A stretch of DNA of 64,000 nt from Chroococcidiopsis sp. TS-821 (GTDB lineage Bacteria > Cyanobacteriota > Cyanobacteriia > Cyanobacteriales > Chroococcidiopsidaceae), in assembly GCF_002939305.1 (NCBI RefSeq), contig NZ_MVDI01000002.1, forward strand, positions 1-64,000, written 5' to 3'. Within the stretch, counting starts at the first letter, position 1. Every line of letters starts with the position of its first letter. The position numbers and the translations under genes were made by a program. The notes under the pieces are model-generated. The model was not told the DNA's origin, searched no databases, and saw nothing but the letters and a program-made list of their open reading frames with translations. This document shows, piece by piece, positions 51,675-60,649 of the stretch.

Positions 51675-51862
51675 AGAATACAATTCCATTAAATTTGGCA
51701 TCCTAAGTTTTACTTCATTTGGCTCATCGCCTAAATCGCGCTCTAGATAGAGGTTTTCTTATGATAGGTTGTTAAGTAAATTCACTCTTTTGATAGACCA
51801 AGAGTATTACAAATAACAAGTTAATTCAGTAGACCTCTAGCAAAAGTCGAAAAATTGCGAAC

Positions 51863-51906
51863 GTCATTCCCAGCGAAATGTAATGTAGCGCAGAATCTCG
51901 CGAGAT
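51863..51906 (+). repeat. Degenerate GTCATT...ATCTCGCGAGAT repeat
   Basis: GTCATTCCCAGCGAAATG leads through AGCG into the 12-bp palindrome ATCTCGCGAGAT (51895-51906). The order GTCATT, AGCGA, AGCG, ATCTCGCGAGAT fits, from memory, a REP-like repeat known in many bacterial genomes, here mutated. It lies in the 350-base gap upstream of the alcohol dehydrogenase gene, which holds nothing else that I recognise. Confidence 0.5.
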
Positions 51907-52024
51907 GTTTTGCAACGCTCAACAGACAGTTCAAGTACTTATGCAAGAATTCTAGTAACGATAAACAGCTTTATCAACATAGATTACAGATTTTTGAGCA
52001 GCACAACACGGAGAATACTACAAC

Positions 52025-53134
52025 ATGGATGTTAAAGCAGCAGTTGCTTTTGAAGCTGATAAACCATTGTCGATTGAAACAGTACAACTCGAAGGACCCA
52101 AAGCCGGCGAAGTTTTAGTCGAAATTAAAGCGACTGGAGTGTGTCATACAGATGCTTTTACGCTTTCTGGTGCCGACCCAGAAGGATTATTCCCAGCAAT
52201 TTTGGGGCATGAAGGCGCGGGTGTTGTTGTTGAGGTGGGTGCAGGAGTAACCAGTCTCAAGCCAGGCGATCGCGTTATTCCGCTTTATACTCCAGAATGT
52301 CGCCAGTGCGAATATTGTCTCAGTCGCAAAACAAATCTTTGTCAAGCTATCCGCTCAACGCAAGGGCGTGGCGTAATGCCAGATGGAACAAGCCGCTTTT
52401 CGCTTGATGGCACGATGCTCCACCACTACATGGGAACCTCCACTTTCGCTAATTATACAGTTTTACCAGAAATTGCGGTAGCTAAAATTCGCGAAGATGC
52501 TCCCTTTGATAAAGTATGTTACATCGGTTGTGGGGTTACAACTGGTATTGGGGCGGTGATTTACACTGCCAAAGTTGAGCCAGGGGCAAAAGTCATCGTC
52601 TTTGGATTAGGCGGCATTGGTTTAAATGTGATTCAAGGCGCTCGTATGGTAGGAGCCGAAATGATTGTCGGCGTGGATATTAATCCCAATAAGCGAGCGT
52701 TAGCTGAAAAATTTGGGATGACGCACTTTGTTAATCCGAAAGAAGTTGAAGGTGATTTAGTACCCTATTTGGTCGATCTCACGAAAGGTGGTGCTGATTA
52801 TACTTTTGAATGCATTGGCAACGTGAATGTCATGCGTCAAGCATTAGAATGCTGTCACAAAGGCTGGGGTGTCAGCGTGATTATTGGCGTTGCTGCTGCT
52901 GGGCAAGAAATTTGCACTCGTCCTTTTCAATTAGTCACGGGACGTGTTTGGAAAGGTTCGGCATTTGGTGGTGCTAGAGGACGTACCGATGTTCCTAAAA
53001 TTGTCGATTGGTATATGGAAGGCAAAATCAATATTGACGATCTGATTACGCACACCATGCCATTAGAACGGATTAACGACGCGTTTGATTTAATGCACAA
53101 AGGTGAATCGATCCGCAGTGTCGTCACGTTTTAG
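52025..53134 (+). CDS. frmA: S-(hydroxymethyl)glutathione dehydrogenase / class III alcohol dehydrogenase
   Basis: A 369-residue zinc enzyme that oxidises the adduct of formaldehyde and glutathione to S-formylglutathione with NAD, and also reduces S-nitrosoglutathione. Visible: the catalytic zinc Cys in GVCHTDAF and His in [12 protein letters not shown], the structural zinc Cys in [15 protein letters not shown], the cofactor motif [14 protein letters not shown], and an Asp (GVDINP) for NAD. The next formaldehyde enzyme, S-formylglutathione hydrolase, lies 1 kb downstream on the same strand. Confidence 0.95.
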   Translation: MDVKAAVAFEADKPLSIETVQLEGPKAGEVLVEIKATGVCHTDAFTLSGADPEGLFPAILGHEGAGVVVEVGAGVTSLKPGDRVIPLYTPECRQCEYCLSRKTNLCQAIRSTQGRGVMPDGTSRFSLDGTMLHHYMGTSTFANYTVLPEIAVAKIREDAPFDKVCYIGCGVTTGIGAVIYTAKVEPGAKVIVFGLGGIGLNVIQGARMVGAEMIVGVDINPNKRALAEKFGMTHFVNPKEVEGDLVPYLVDLTKGGADYTFECIGNVNVMRQALECCHKGWGVSVIIGVAAAGQEICTRPFQLVTGRVWKGSAFGGARGRTDVPKIVDWYMEGKINIDDLITHTMPLERINDAFDLMHKGESIRSVVTF

Positions 53135-53145
53135 AAGCTAAAGAA

Positions 53146-53188
53146 TTAGGAGGAGTGTTTGTTATTCCTCCTAAATTGTTAATTTTTT
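53146..53188 (+). terminator. Terminator of the alcohol dehydrogenase gene
   Basis: TTAGGAGGA (53146-53154) and TCCTCCTAA (53166-53174) pair perfectly; a run of T follows after ATTGTTAA. The gap to rbp (about 400 bases) also holds an imperfect stem-loop around 53266-53305 and the rbp promoter. Confidence 0.8.
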
Positions 53189-53533
53189 AATGGTGGTAAG
53201 GTAGCCAGGTATGTTGTATGCGTGGTTCACATACGATCGCGCGCAGCATTTGTTGAGTAAAGGGTGATGGGCAATACATAATTCTTGCCAGTGACCCGTT
53301 ACCGATCGCTATTAAATTATTTAGTCTCAACTCAATTGTAAGACGCGTGTGTGTCGAACCTGAAAAAGTTAACTTGAGTTAATTGTATTGTTTGCTGTTC
53401 TTGATTAACACAACCTTGGGACTTGTGTTAAAGTGTCAATTACAGATTACATTCGGTTGTGCAGTTTGTTGTTTTCATATCACAGAACTCTCTCCGAATC
53501 TAATTCTCTACATCTATGATTCTGGAGACTTTT

Positions 53534-53839
53534 ATGTCGATTTATGTTGGTAATCTATCTTACCAGGTAGAACAAGAGGATCTCAAGCAAGTATTTCTCG
53601 AATATGGAGACGTTAAGAGCGTACAACTACCTACAGACCGCGAAACAGGTCGCGTAAGAGGCTTTGCTTTTGTTGAAATGGGAACAGAAGCCGAAGAAGC
53701 TGCGGCGATCGAAGCCCTCGATGGTGCTGAGTGGATGGGGCGCAACCTGAAAGTAAATAAAGCTAAACCTAGAGAGGATAGATCTTCTGGTGGTGGAAGA
53801 CGAGGAAATGGTGGTGGTGGATACTCGCGCCGCTACTAA
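53534..53839 (+). CDS. RRM-type RNA-binding protein
   Basis: A 101-residue Rbp of the cyanobacterial cold-inducible class: one RRM (1-80) with RNP2 (IYVGNL) and RNP1 (RGFAFVEM), then a short Gly/Arg tail (GGGRRGNGGGGYSRRY). The ATG at 53534 gives the family N-terminus MSIYVGNLSY. rpsU follows after 80 bases and an attenuator-like hairpin, the arrangement known for rbpA1-rpsU in Anabaena. Cold regulation is known for the family, not shown here. Confidence 0.93.
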   Translation: MSIYVGNLSYQVEQEDLKQVFLEYGDVKSVQLPTDRETGRVRGFAFVEMGTEAEEAAAIEALDGAEWMGRNLKVNKAKPREDRSSGGGRRGNGGGGYSRRY

Positions 53840-53876
53840 GCTTTGCGCTAAACAAACTTTACTCTAAAGTCTTTGG

Positions 53877-53901
53877 GGCAGATAAAGAGTCTGCCTTTTT
53901 T
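53877..53901 (+). terminator. Hairpin between rbp and rpsU
   Basis: GGCAGA, seven-base loop, TCTGCC, then six T. A good Rho-independent terminator that would attenuate read-through into rpsU. Confidence 0.85.
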
Positions 53902-53921
53902 GTTATCCATTGGAAGCGAGA

Positions 53922-54110
53922 ATGACCCAGATAATTCTAGGTGAAAACGAAGGCATTGACTCAGCCTTGCGTCGTTTTAAACGACAAGTATCGAAAGCAG
54001 GGATTTTCCCAGATATGCGGAAAAACCGTCACTTTGAGACACCAATTGAAAAACGCAAGCGCAAAGAACTTACCAAGCACAAGCAACGCAAACATGGGAA
54101 GCGCCGCTAA
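53922..54110 (+). CDS. rpsU: 30S ribosomal protein S21
   Basis: A 62-residue basic protein, [20 protein letters not shown] and [20 protein letters not shown], the S21 signature. ATG 53922 chosen over an upstream TTG. Confidence 0.95.
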   Translation: MTQIILGENEGIDSALRRFKRQVSKAGIFPDMRKNRHFETPIEKRKRKELTKHKQRKHGKRR

Positions 54111-54166
54111 AGCGCGATCGCCGCTTAGTCTAAAATCAGATCGACGCTTATCTCAATCTGTTCGAC

Positions 54167-55012
54167 ATGGCTGCATCGCTCAAACTGACAAGTGAATATC
54201 GCTGTTTTGATGGTACTGTCGGCTTTTATCGCCATCAGTCGGAAACTTGTAACATTGAAATGCGTTTTGCTGTGTACCAACCGCCGCAAGCAAAGTCGCA
54301 ACGAGTTCCAGTGTTGTATTTTCTTTCAGGGTTAACTTGCACCGAAGAAAACTTCATCGTCAAAGCAGGGGCGCAGCGTTACGCAGCGGAATGTGGATTA
54401 ATGTTAGTTGTCCCCGATACTAGCCCTAGAAATACAGGAATTGCAGGCGAAGATGACGATTGGGACTTTGGGACGGGTGCAGGTTTTTATGTTGATGCGA
54501 CAGAGGTTCCGTGGCGATCGCATTATCAAATGTACAGTTACGTTGTGCGCGAATTACCTGCACTGATTGCGGAGAATTTCTCAATACAACCAGAAAAGCA
54601 AGGAATTTTCGGTCATTCTATGGGCGGACATGGGGCGTTAGTATGTGCGTTGCGTAACCCCGATCGATACCAGTCTGTTTCTGCGTTTGCACCAATTGTT
54701 GCACCGATGCAGTGTCCTTGGGGTGAAAAAGCTTTGTCGCGTTATTTAGGGAATCGCGCAAGTTGGCGTAGCTACGATGCAACGGAATTAGTACTAAATG
54801 CCAACTATCAACGTCCGATACTGATCGATCAAGGAACTGCGGATCAGTTTTTAGTCGAGCAACTCAAGCCAGAATTATTTGCCAGCGCGTGTGCCAAAGT
54901 TAATCAACCGGTAAACTTACGGATGCAACCTGGCTATGACCACAGCTATTACTTTATTGCTACTTTTATAGAAGACCACATTCGTCATCATGCTGCTGCA
55001 CTGTTGAATTAA
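54167..55012 (+). CDS. fghA: S-formylglutathione hydrolase
   Basis: An alpha/beta-hydrolase of 281 residues that hydrolyses S-formylglutathione to formate and glutathione. LYFLSGLTCTEENFI, the nucleophile elbow GHSMGGHG, the Asp in DQGTADQF and the His in GYDHSYYF are all present. Second step after the class III alcohol dehydrogenase. The glutathione S-transferase gene follows after about 30 bases. Confidence 0.95.
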   Translation: MAASLKLTSEYRCFDGTVGFYRHQSETCNIEMRFAVYQPPQAKSQRVPVLYFLSGLTCTEENFIVKAGAQRYAAECGLMLVVPDTSPRNTGIAGEDDDWDFGTGAGFYVDATEVPWRSHYQMYSYVVRELPALIAENFSIQPEKQGIFGHSMGGHGALVCALRNPDRYQSVSAFAPIVAPMQCPWGEKALSRYLGNRASWRSYDATELVLNANYQRPILIDQGTADQFLVEQLKPELFASACAKVNQPVNLRMQPGYDHSYYFIATFIEDHIRHHAAALLN

Positions 55013-55041
55013 TTCTTCCTACGTTCGTAGGAGTGCGTGTT

Positions 55042-56094
55042 ATGTCCTCTACAGAAGATGAAAAAAAGCCGATCGCGACAAAGCGGAGTAAATTACCATC
55101 GAAGTGGATCGTTTGGTTAGGCAAGTTTGTCTGGACAAATCTTTGGCATATAATGATGTCAAAGCTAGCACCACGCGATCGTTCAGGCGCGTACATTCGT
55201 CCTAATAGCGAGTTTCGTAACTTTATCAGTGCAGCAGAGGGAAGTTCGTACCCACCTGTCTCAGGACGCTATCAACTTTATGTTGGGTTAGGATGTCCTT
55301 GGGCGCATCGAACGCTGGTTGTACGGGCGTTGAAAGGATTGGAAGATGCAATTTCAGTATCCACTGTGTCTCCCTCACCGCTTGAAGGCGGTTGGGTACT
55401 TGATAAAGAAGAAAACGGCTGTCGCACCCTAGCGCAAGTGTATCAGCTAGCACAACCAGGATATCGCGGACGTTCTACCGTACCTGTCTTGTGGGATAAA
55501 CGGACGAAGACAATTGTAAATAACGAGAGTTCTGAAATTATAGTGATGTTGAACTCCGAATTCAATCAATTCGCCAAGCATCCCACACGCGATCTTTACC
55601 CCGAACAACTGCGCGAAAAAATTGATTGGTGGAACGAGAAGATTTATCATGCAGTGAATAATGGCGTATACCGTTGTGGTTTTGCCCAAACGCAGGAAGC
55701 TTACGAACAAGCTTGCAACGAGTTATTTACTACTTTAGATGAAATTGATATCGCGTTAGCATCAAATCGATATCTATGTGGCGATCGCGTCACCCTTGCA
55801 GACGTACGTCTATTTACAACCTTGTTTCGCTTTGATGTTGTTTATTACGGTCTATTTAAGTGTAACCGTCGCCGCATTCAAGATTATCTCCATCTAGGAC
55901 CTTACTTGCGGGATTTATATCAGTTACCAGGCGTGGCTGAGACGTGTAATTTAGAAGCAGTTAAGCAAGACTACTACGGTAACTTATTTCCACTCAATCC
56001 AGGTGGTATTATTCCTTGTGGACCTGAAGTGAATCTTTTAGAACCACACAATCGTGAAAAAGTTGGTCAGAGAAAGGCGATTGGTAACTGGTAA
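55042..56094 (+). CDS. Xi-class glutathione S-transferase (glutathionyl-hydroquinone reductase)
   Basis: A 350-residue protein with an N-terminal extension, a thioredoxin-like domain with the catalytic CPWAHRT, and the helical C-terminal domain. CPWA, the length and GGWVLDKE and RCGFAQTQEAYEQA fit the xi class, which reduce glutathionyl-hydroquinones. The ATG at 55042 follows TAGGAG by nine bases; a GTG at 55033 is less likely. Probably co-transcribed with fghA. Confidence 0.9.
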   Translation: MSSTEDEKKPIATKRSKLPSKWIVWLGKFVWTNLWHIMMSKLAPRDRSGAYIRPNSEFRNFISAAEGSSYPPVSGRYQLYVGLGCPWAHRTLVVRALKGLEDAISVSTVSPSPLEGGWVLDKEENGCRTLAQVYQLAQPGYRGRSTVPVLWDKRTKTIVNNESSEIIVMLNSEFNQFAKHPTRDLYPEQLREKIDWWNEKIYHAVNNGVYRCGFAQTQEAYEQACNELFTTLDEIDIALASNRYLCGDRVTLADVRLFTTLFRFDVVYYGLFKCNRRRIQDYLHLGPYLRDLYQLPGVAETCNLEAVKQDYYGNLFPLNPGGIIPCGPEVNLLEPHNREKVGQRKAIGNW

Positions 56095-56260
56095 TTGGTA
56101 TTTTTAACGAGCCTACTGCTTTTACATAAGTATTGTCTCATTCACTAACCACTGACACTAAGATGAGATAAGCAGCTGATTAGATAAAGTTTTGCTTCCT
56201 GCTCAGTTTAGACTTTTATTTATTGCTTAAATTAATTGCAGTATAGCCTGATACCAAATA

Positions 56261-57406
56261 ATGACACAAACGATTTCAATCAACGACAAGCAGCGTCTGC
56301 AACTTGCTCCCTTAGAGATGCCTAATCGCCTGCTATTAGGACCTGGACCATCAAATGCGCATCCTGATGTGTTGCAAGCGATGAATAAAAAGCCTGTAGG
56401 ACATCTCGACCCTGCATTTTTGGCGCTGATGGACGAAATTCAGTCGCTGCTACGCTATGTGTGGCAAACAGAAAATCCCTTGACGATCGCAGTCAGTGGA
56501 ACAGGAACTGCGGCGATGGAAGCCACAATCGCAAATTCCGTAGCACCTGGAGATGTTGTTTTAATTGGTGTCAGTGGTTATTTTGGCAATCGCTTGGTCG
56601 ATATGGCAGGGCGCTACGGCGGTGATGTCCGTACGATAACCAAACCCTGGGGACAAGTTTTCTCCTTAGAAGAATTGCGAACTGCTGTAGAAACCCATCG
56701 TCCAGCAATTTTAGCACTCGTGCATGCCGAAACATCTACAGGTGCAAGGCAACCTTTAGAAGGCGTTGGCGAGTTGTGTCGCGAGTTCGATTGTTTATTA
56801 CTCGTAGATACTGTCACAAGTCTTGGTGGCGTGCCAATTTTCTTAGATGCTTGGGGTGTTGACCTCGCCTATAGTTGTAGCCAGAAAGGTTTAGGATGTC
56901 CCCCAGGGGCTTCGCCTTTTACAATGAGTGCGCGGGCAATGGAGAAGTTACAGCAACGCCAAAACAAGGTAGCAAACTGGTATCTCGATATGACCTTGTT
57001 GGGTAAGTATTGGGGTCAAGAACGCGTTTATCACCACACAGCGCCGATAAATTTATACTATGCCTTGCGGGAAGCTTTACGTATAGTTGCCGAAGAAGGA
57101 TTGGCAAACTGTTGGCAGCGCCATCAAAAAAATGTTGAGTACCTCTGGGAAGGATTAGAAGATTTGGGATTAAAGCTACACGTCGAACGCGAGTATCGCC
57201 TACCCACTCTCACAACTGTATGTATTCCTGAAGGAGTTGATGGTAAGGCAGTAGCTCGACAATTATTAAATGACCACAATATTGAGATTGGCGGTGGTTT
57301 GGGCGAATTAGCTGGTAAAGTTTGGCGTGTAGGATTGATGGGTATAAATAGCCGTAAAGAAAGTGTCGATCGACTTTTAGCAGCGCTGCGGCAAGTATTA
57401 ACCTGA
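56261..57406 (+). CDS. Alanine-glyoxylate/serine-type aminotransferase
   Basis: A 381-residue class V PLP aminotransferase: LLLGPGPSNAHPDV (N-terminal signature), SGTGTAAMEA, HAETSTGA, LLVDTVTSLGG and SCSQKGLGCPPG with the PLP Lys. Likely reactions are alanine-glyoxylate or serine-glyoxylate transamination in photorespiration. It stands alone, 160 bases after the GST gene. Confidence 0.93.
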   Translation: MTQTISINDKQRLQLAPLEMPNRLLLGPGPSNAHPDVLQAMNKKPVGHLDPAFLALMDEIQSLLRYVWQTENPLTIAVSGTGTAAMEATIANSVAPGDVVLIGVSGYFGNRLVDMAGRYGGDVRTITKPWGQVFSLEELRTAVETHRPAILALVHAETSTGARQPLEGVGELCREFDCLLLVDTVTSLGGVPIFLDAWGVDLAYSCSQKGLGCPPGASPFTMSARAMEKLQQRQNKVANWYLDMTLLGKYWGQERVYHHTAPINLYYALREALRIVAEEGLANCWQRHQKNVEYLWEGLEDLGLKLHVEREYRLPTLTTVCIPEGVDGKAVARQLLNDHNIEIGGGLGELAGKVWRVGLMGINSRKESVDRLLAALRQVLT

Positions 57407-57518
57407 TTTCTGTTACAAATTACGCAGTACCGTAAATTATCTCAATGGCAGCAAGGACGATCAATAAACCTCCTGCATGAAAAGAGTTGCGAAAGTAGAC
57501 TACACGCAAATCTAGTAG

Positions 57519-57551
57519 AAATCCCGCTAAACGAACAATCTAGCGGGATTT
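57519..57551. terminator. Bidirectional terminator
   Basis: AAATCCCGCTA (57519-57529) and TAGCGGGATTT (57541-57551) form a perfect 11-bp stem with an 11-base loop between the convergent aminotransferase and chimera genes. T tracts are short. Confidence 0.7.
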
Positions 57552-57583
57552 GTTAGTATTAACTTCTAACAGCCTGAGAAAGC

Positions 57584-60500
57584 TTAGAGTTGAATGTTAC
57601 CATTTCTCACTTGCTCAGCCAAAGCGCGAGGAAACGAGTTTTGTACATTCGGGTTAAAAATTCTTGCAAGGCTAGTAGCAAGTCTTCCATAGCTGAATAC
57701 ATTTGCAATCGGAATTCCCTCAGTAGTTTGGATAACAAAGTCACCCGCGGGTAATCGCTCAGCTGTCACCAATTCACTACTAATATCACGTACAGGGGGA
57801 GCCTGCTGAGCAACACTATTAAATTGGAGACCCGGTCTACCACCCATAAACCGAAGTAGTCGTCCCGTGTTTTTGTCTAACTGCGTTAGCCAAGCATCGA
57901 CAGCAGAAGTCGTCGCTCCATTGAGGTTTCCGAGTAAACCATCTGTAAATCCCGTGACATACAACATATTGTTGTTACCAACTGCTACTCCAGCTGGGTA
58001 GTCAATATTATTATCGCTACCAAACTGTCGGAACCACCCAATGTTACCATTGGTATCAAAACGTGCTACCCAGGTGTTGAAAGAATAATTTGCCGCTTGT
58101 CGTCTGAGCGCTCTAATATCTGTATGCCCGATGAGAAAGATATTATCCTGAGCATCAATTTCCATGTCAGATAAGATCATGCCATCATCACCTGGACCGC
58201 CGAATTGCTTAGCCCATACTTGACTTCCGTCAGTTGGGTTTAACTTGAATAGCCAGATATCGCGGGCTCCTCCTCCTAATCGTCTCCTGCGTTGGTTAAG
58301 TCTTGGACCAATGTCACCTGTTGTCCATCCTGTGAGGTACACAAAGCCTTGACTGTCAGTATCAATTGCCCAAGCAAACTCTAGTCCAAAGTCTGTGCTA
58401 CCTATTTGTTGCAGCCACTGCACTTGACCAGCTGAATTGACCTTCACAACCCAAACATCGTATTTTGGCAGAGGTCGGATTGGATCTGATTCTCTGACTA
58501 AACCTTGCGTCCATCCTGTAATGTAAGCATTGCCTTGTTGATCGACGGTGACGTCATAGCATTCGTGGAAAAAGGGAGTATTAATCTCAGTAGACCAGAG
58601 TTGATTGCCATTGCTATCAAACTTTCTTATCCAGGAATCGTCTTCAACGCTGAAATCGAAGATTTCTCGATTTGGGTTATCCTTAACTGCTAGTCCTGAG
58701 ACATAAACATTACCTGCTGGATCGACATCGACACCCCAAGCAGTACTGACAAAACCACCAGCATTAAATTGCCTACCCCACAAGCGATTGCCATTGGTAT
58801 CGTATTTAGCTACCCACGCATCTAACTGTTGTGATTGTTTGGGTGAAAATAAGCTGCCACCTGTTTCTCCGACTACGTAGATATTACCTTGACTATCTGT
58901 GGCAATCGCATGGGCACTGTCACCGCTAGAACCACCAAATTGCCTAGCCCATACTTGAGTTCCACTGCTGTTATATTTCGCTAGCCATGCATCAATAGAA
59001 CCTTGATTTGTGCCAAATAGCGGTCCTGTTGTCGTTCCGGTTATGTAAACATTTCCAGCAGAATCGGTTGCAGCATCAAGACTTAAATCTCTACCTGTTG
59101 TTCCTAGTTGGCTAATCTTTCTCCGACGCCCTGGTCTTCCTTGGGGTCTAGTTCCTACGTACTTAAAGTAACTCGCGTTTAAATCTAAAGTGACTTCTGG
59201 TCTTGCAATGATGTAACCGAGTACGTCGGGTGCGCCTTGTTGAAGTGAGATAATGGCTTTACCAAAGAAAGGTTGTTGAATTCCTTCAACTCTCAAGTTG
59301 TTAACATCGATCAAGCGATAGTCTTGGGGACGACCGTTGAGTTGGATGGAATCTTGAGCAGGATCGAAGTCATAGATAATTGCGTACTCGTTTAAACCTA
59401 GGAAATTAGTTGTCAGTAGAGTGGCTGGGTCAGCACTAGCATAATATGGTCGATCGGAATCTCCTAAAACGAACCGATCTTTCCCGACTGAGGGAATATT
59501 TCTTTCTAGAATTAGTAACGGATTACCTCCTTGCTGATTATTCTGAATGTTCAGAATAATTTCGTACTCTTGCGGGGTGTTATCGAAGATGTCACCGAAC
59601 AGAAAATCAACATCTACGTTTTGTCGGCGGGTGACCGGAGGATCGTCGCTGTAAATCGTATCACTTCCAGCACGCCCAAACACGAGTTCAAAATTAGAAT
59701 AGCCTGCTTGAACTAAATCGCTTGCTGGTGTAAATAGGTAAACAGGAAACGATTCAGCATCGCTTTGAGTTTGTGCTTGTACCTGTGGTAACCAGACATT
59801 AAGAACGATCAGTAAACTAAATACAGTACAAGCAGACAAAGCTGAGACAAAATTAACGGTTGCAAGCACCTTTGTTCGCACAAAGCGCAGTTGCCGCATC
59901 ACATAATTGTTACGGTACTCAACTGCCAAAAATGCTATGAAGCTAAGTCCGTTGACACTCAGTAGCCAAAGCCTAAAAGGCGATCGCCAGACACCATCGA
60001 TTCCGTGACTTAGTGCATAAGCAAGCGTACCTAAAACAATAATACTAAGAACAATACCTGCCCAATTGCGTTTTTGTCGCCGCTGAGGGATATCTGGCGA
60101 TACTGTCTTGGCAATTACCCAAAATGCGATCGCCCCGATCGCGACATTGAGTAAAAATAAACTCCGCCATCCCAAAATACTGGCGATGTTTCCACTCCAG
60201 TTATAACCAGCCCATAACCCAAAGACTGAGACTCCTAGCCAAAGTGCGAGGAAAAGAACTTTTTGACGCCCTCTAGCACAATGATTAACGATAAAAATTG
60301 ACGTTGGGATAAAGCCAGCAGCGCCAATTCCTTGTAATATTCGTCCAGCGAGCAAAATTTCCCAGTTTGGTGCGAATCCACATATTAAGGACGCGATCGC
60401 AAACAGGAATAGCCCTGTTAGCAATACTCGCTTGCGTCCATACAAATTTGCGATCGTCCCGCCTGTTAATACCAAACTGGCGGCAGTCAAAGTATACGCA

Positions 60501-60649
60501 TTGAGTACCCACTGCGATCGCAATACATTCCAACCTAAACTCGCTTGAACTTTAGGAAGTGCCATCATGACTGTATTGTCAAAATTAGTCATGAATAAAG
60601 CACACGCTATAGCAGCCAGTGCCATAACTCGAACACGACCTCGATTCAT
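57584..60649 (-). CDS. Chimera: truncated DHA2-type MFS transporter fused to seven-repeat beta-propeller protein
   Basis: A 1021-residue protein with two unrelated halves in one frame. Residues 1-~285 are the N-terminal two thirds of a DHA2/EmrB-type MFS exporter, nine predicted membrane segments (MALAAIACALFMTNFDNTVM; GRKRVLLTGLF; LAGRILQGIGAAGFIP). The frame then leaves the transporter within TM9 (VLNVWLPQVQAQTQ; nucleotides near 59770). The rest is a soluble protein: an RTX-associated linker (RFVLGDSDRPYYA, AIIYDFDPAQDSIQL) like that of the protein at 44743, then seven SBBP-type repeats (AATDSAGNVYITGTTTG, IATDSQGNIYVVGETGG and on). An odd number of helices would place the propeller outside. 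The ATG at 60649 is preferred to a TTG at 60673. Real fusion or assembly artefact is open. Confidence 0.85.
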   Translation of the reverse strand: MNRGRVRVMALAAIACALFMTNFDNTVMMALPKVQASLGWNVLRSQWVLNAYTLTAASLVLTGGTIANLYGRKRVLLTGLFLFAIASLICGFAPNWEILLAGRILQGIGAAGFIPTSIFIVNHCARGRQKVLFLALWLGVSVFGLWAGYNWSGNIASILGWRSLFLLNVAIGAIAFWVIAKTVSPDIPQRRQKRNWAGIVLSIIVLGTLAYALSHGIDGVWRSPFRLWLLSVNGLSFIAFLAVEYRNNYVMRQLRFVRTKVLATVNFVSALSACTVFSLLIVLNVWLPQVQAQTQSDAESFPVYLFTPASDLVQAGYSNFELVFGRAGSDTIYSDDPPVTRRQNVDVDFLFGDIFDNTPQEYEIILNIQNNQQGGNPLLILERNIPSVGKDRFVLGDSDRPYYASADPATLLTTNFLGLNEYAIIYDFDPAQDSIQLNGRPQDYRLIDVNNLRVEGIQQPFFGKAIISLQQGAPDVLGYIIARPEVTLDLNASYFKYVGTRPQGRPGRRRKISQLGTTGRDLSLDAATDSAGNVYITGTTTGPLFGTNQGSIDAWLAKYNSSGTQVWARQFGGSSGDSAHAIATDSQGNIYVVGETGGSLFSPKQSQQLDAWVAKYDTNGNRLWGRQFNAGGFVSTAWGVDVDPAGNVYVSGLAVKDNPNREIFDFSVEDDSWIRKFDSNGNQLWSTEINTPFFHECYDVTVDQQGNAYITGWTQGLVRESDPIRPLPKYDVWVVKVNSAGQVQWLQQIGSTDFGLEFAWAIDTDSQGFVYLTGWTTGDIGPRLNQRRRRLGGGARDIWLFKLNPTDGSQVWAKQFGGPGDDGMILSDMEIDAQDNIFLIGHTDIRALRRQAANYSFNTWVARFDTNGNIGWFRQFGSDNNIDYPAGVAVGNNNMLYVTGFTDGLLGNLNGATTSAVDAWLTQLDKNTGRLLRFMGGRPGLQFNSVAQQAPPVRDISSELVTAERLPAGDFVIQTTEGIPIANVFSYGRLATSLARIFNPNVQNSFPRALAEQVRNGNIQL

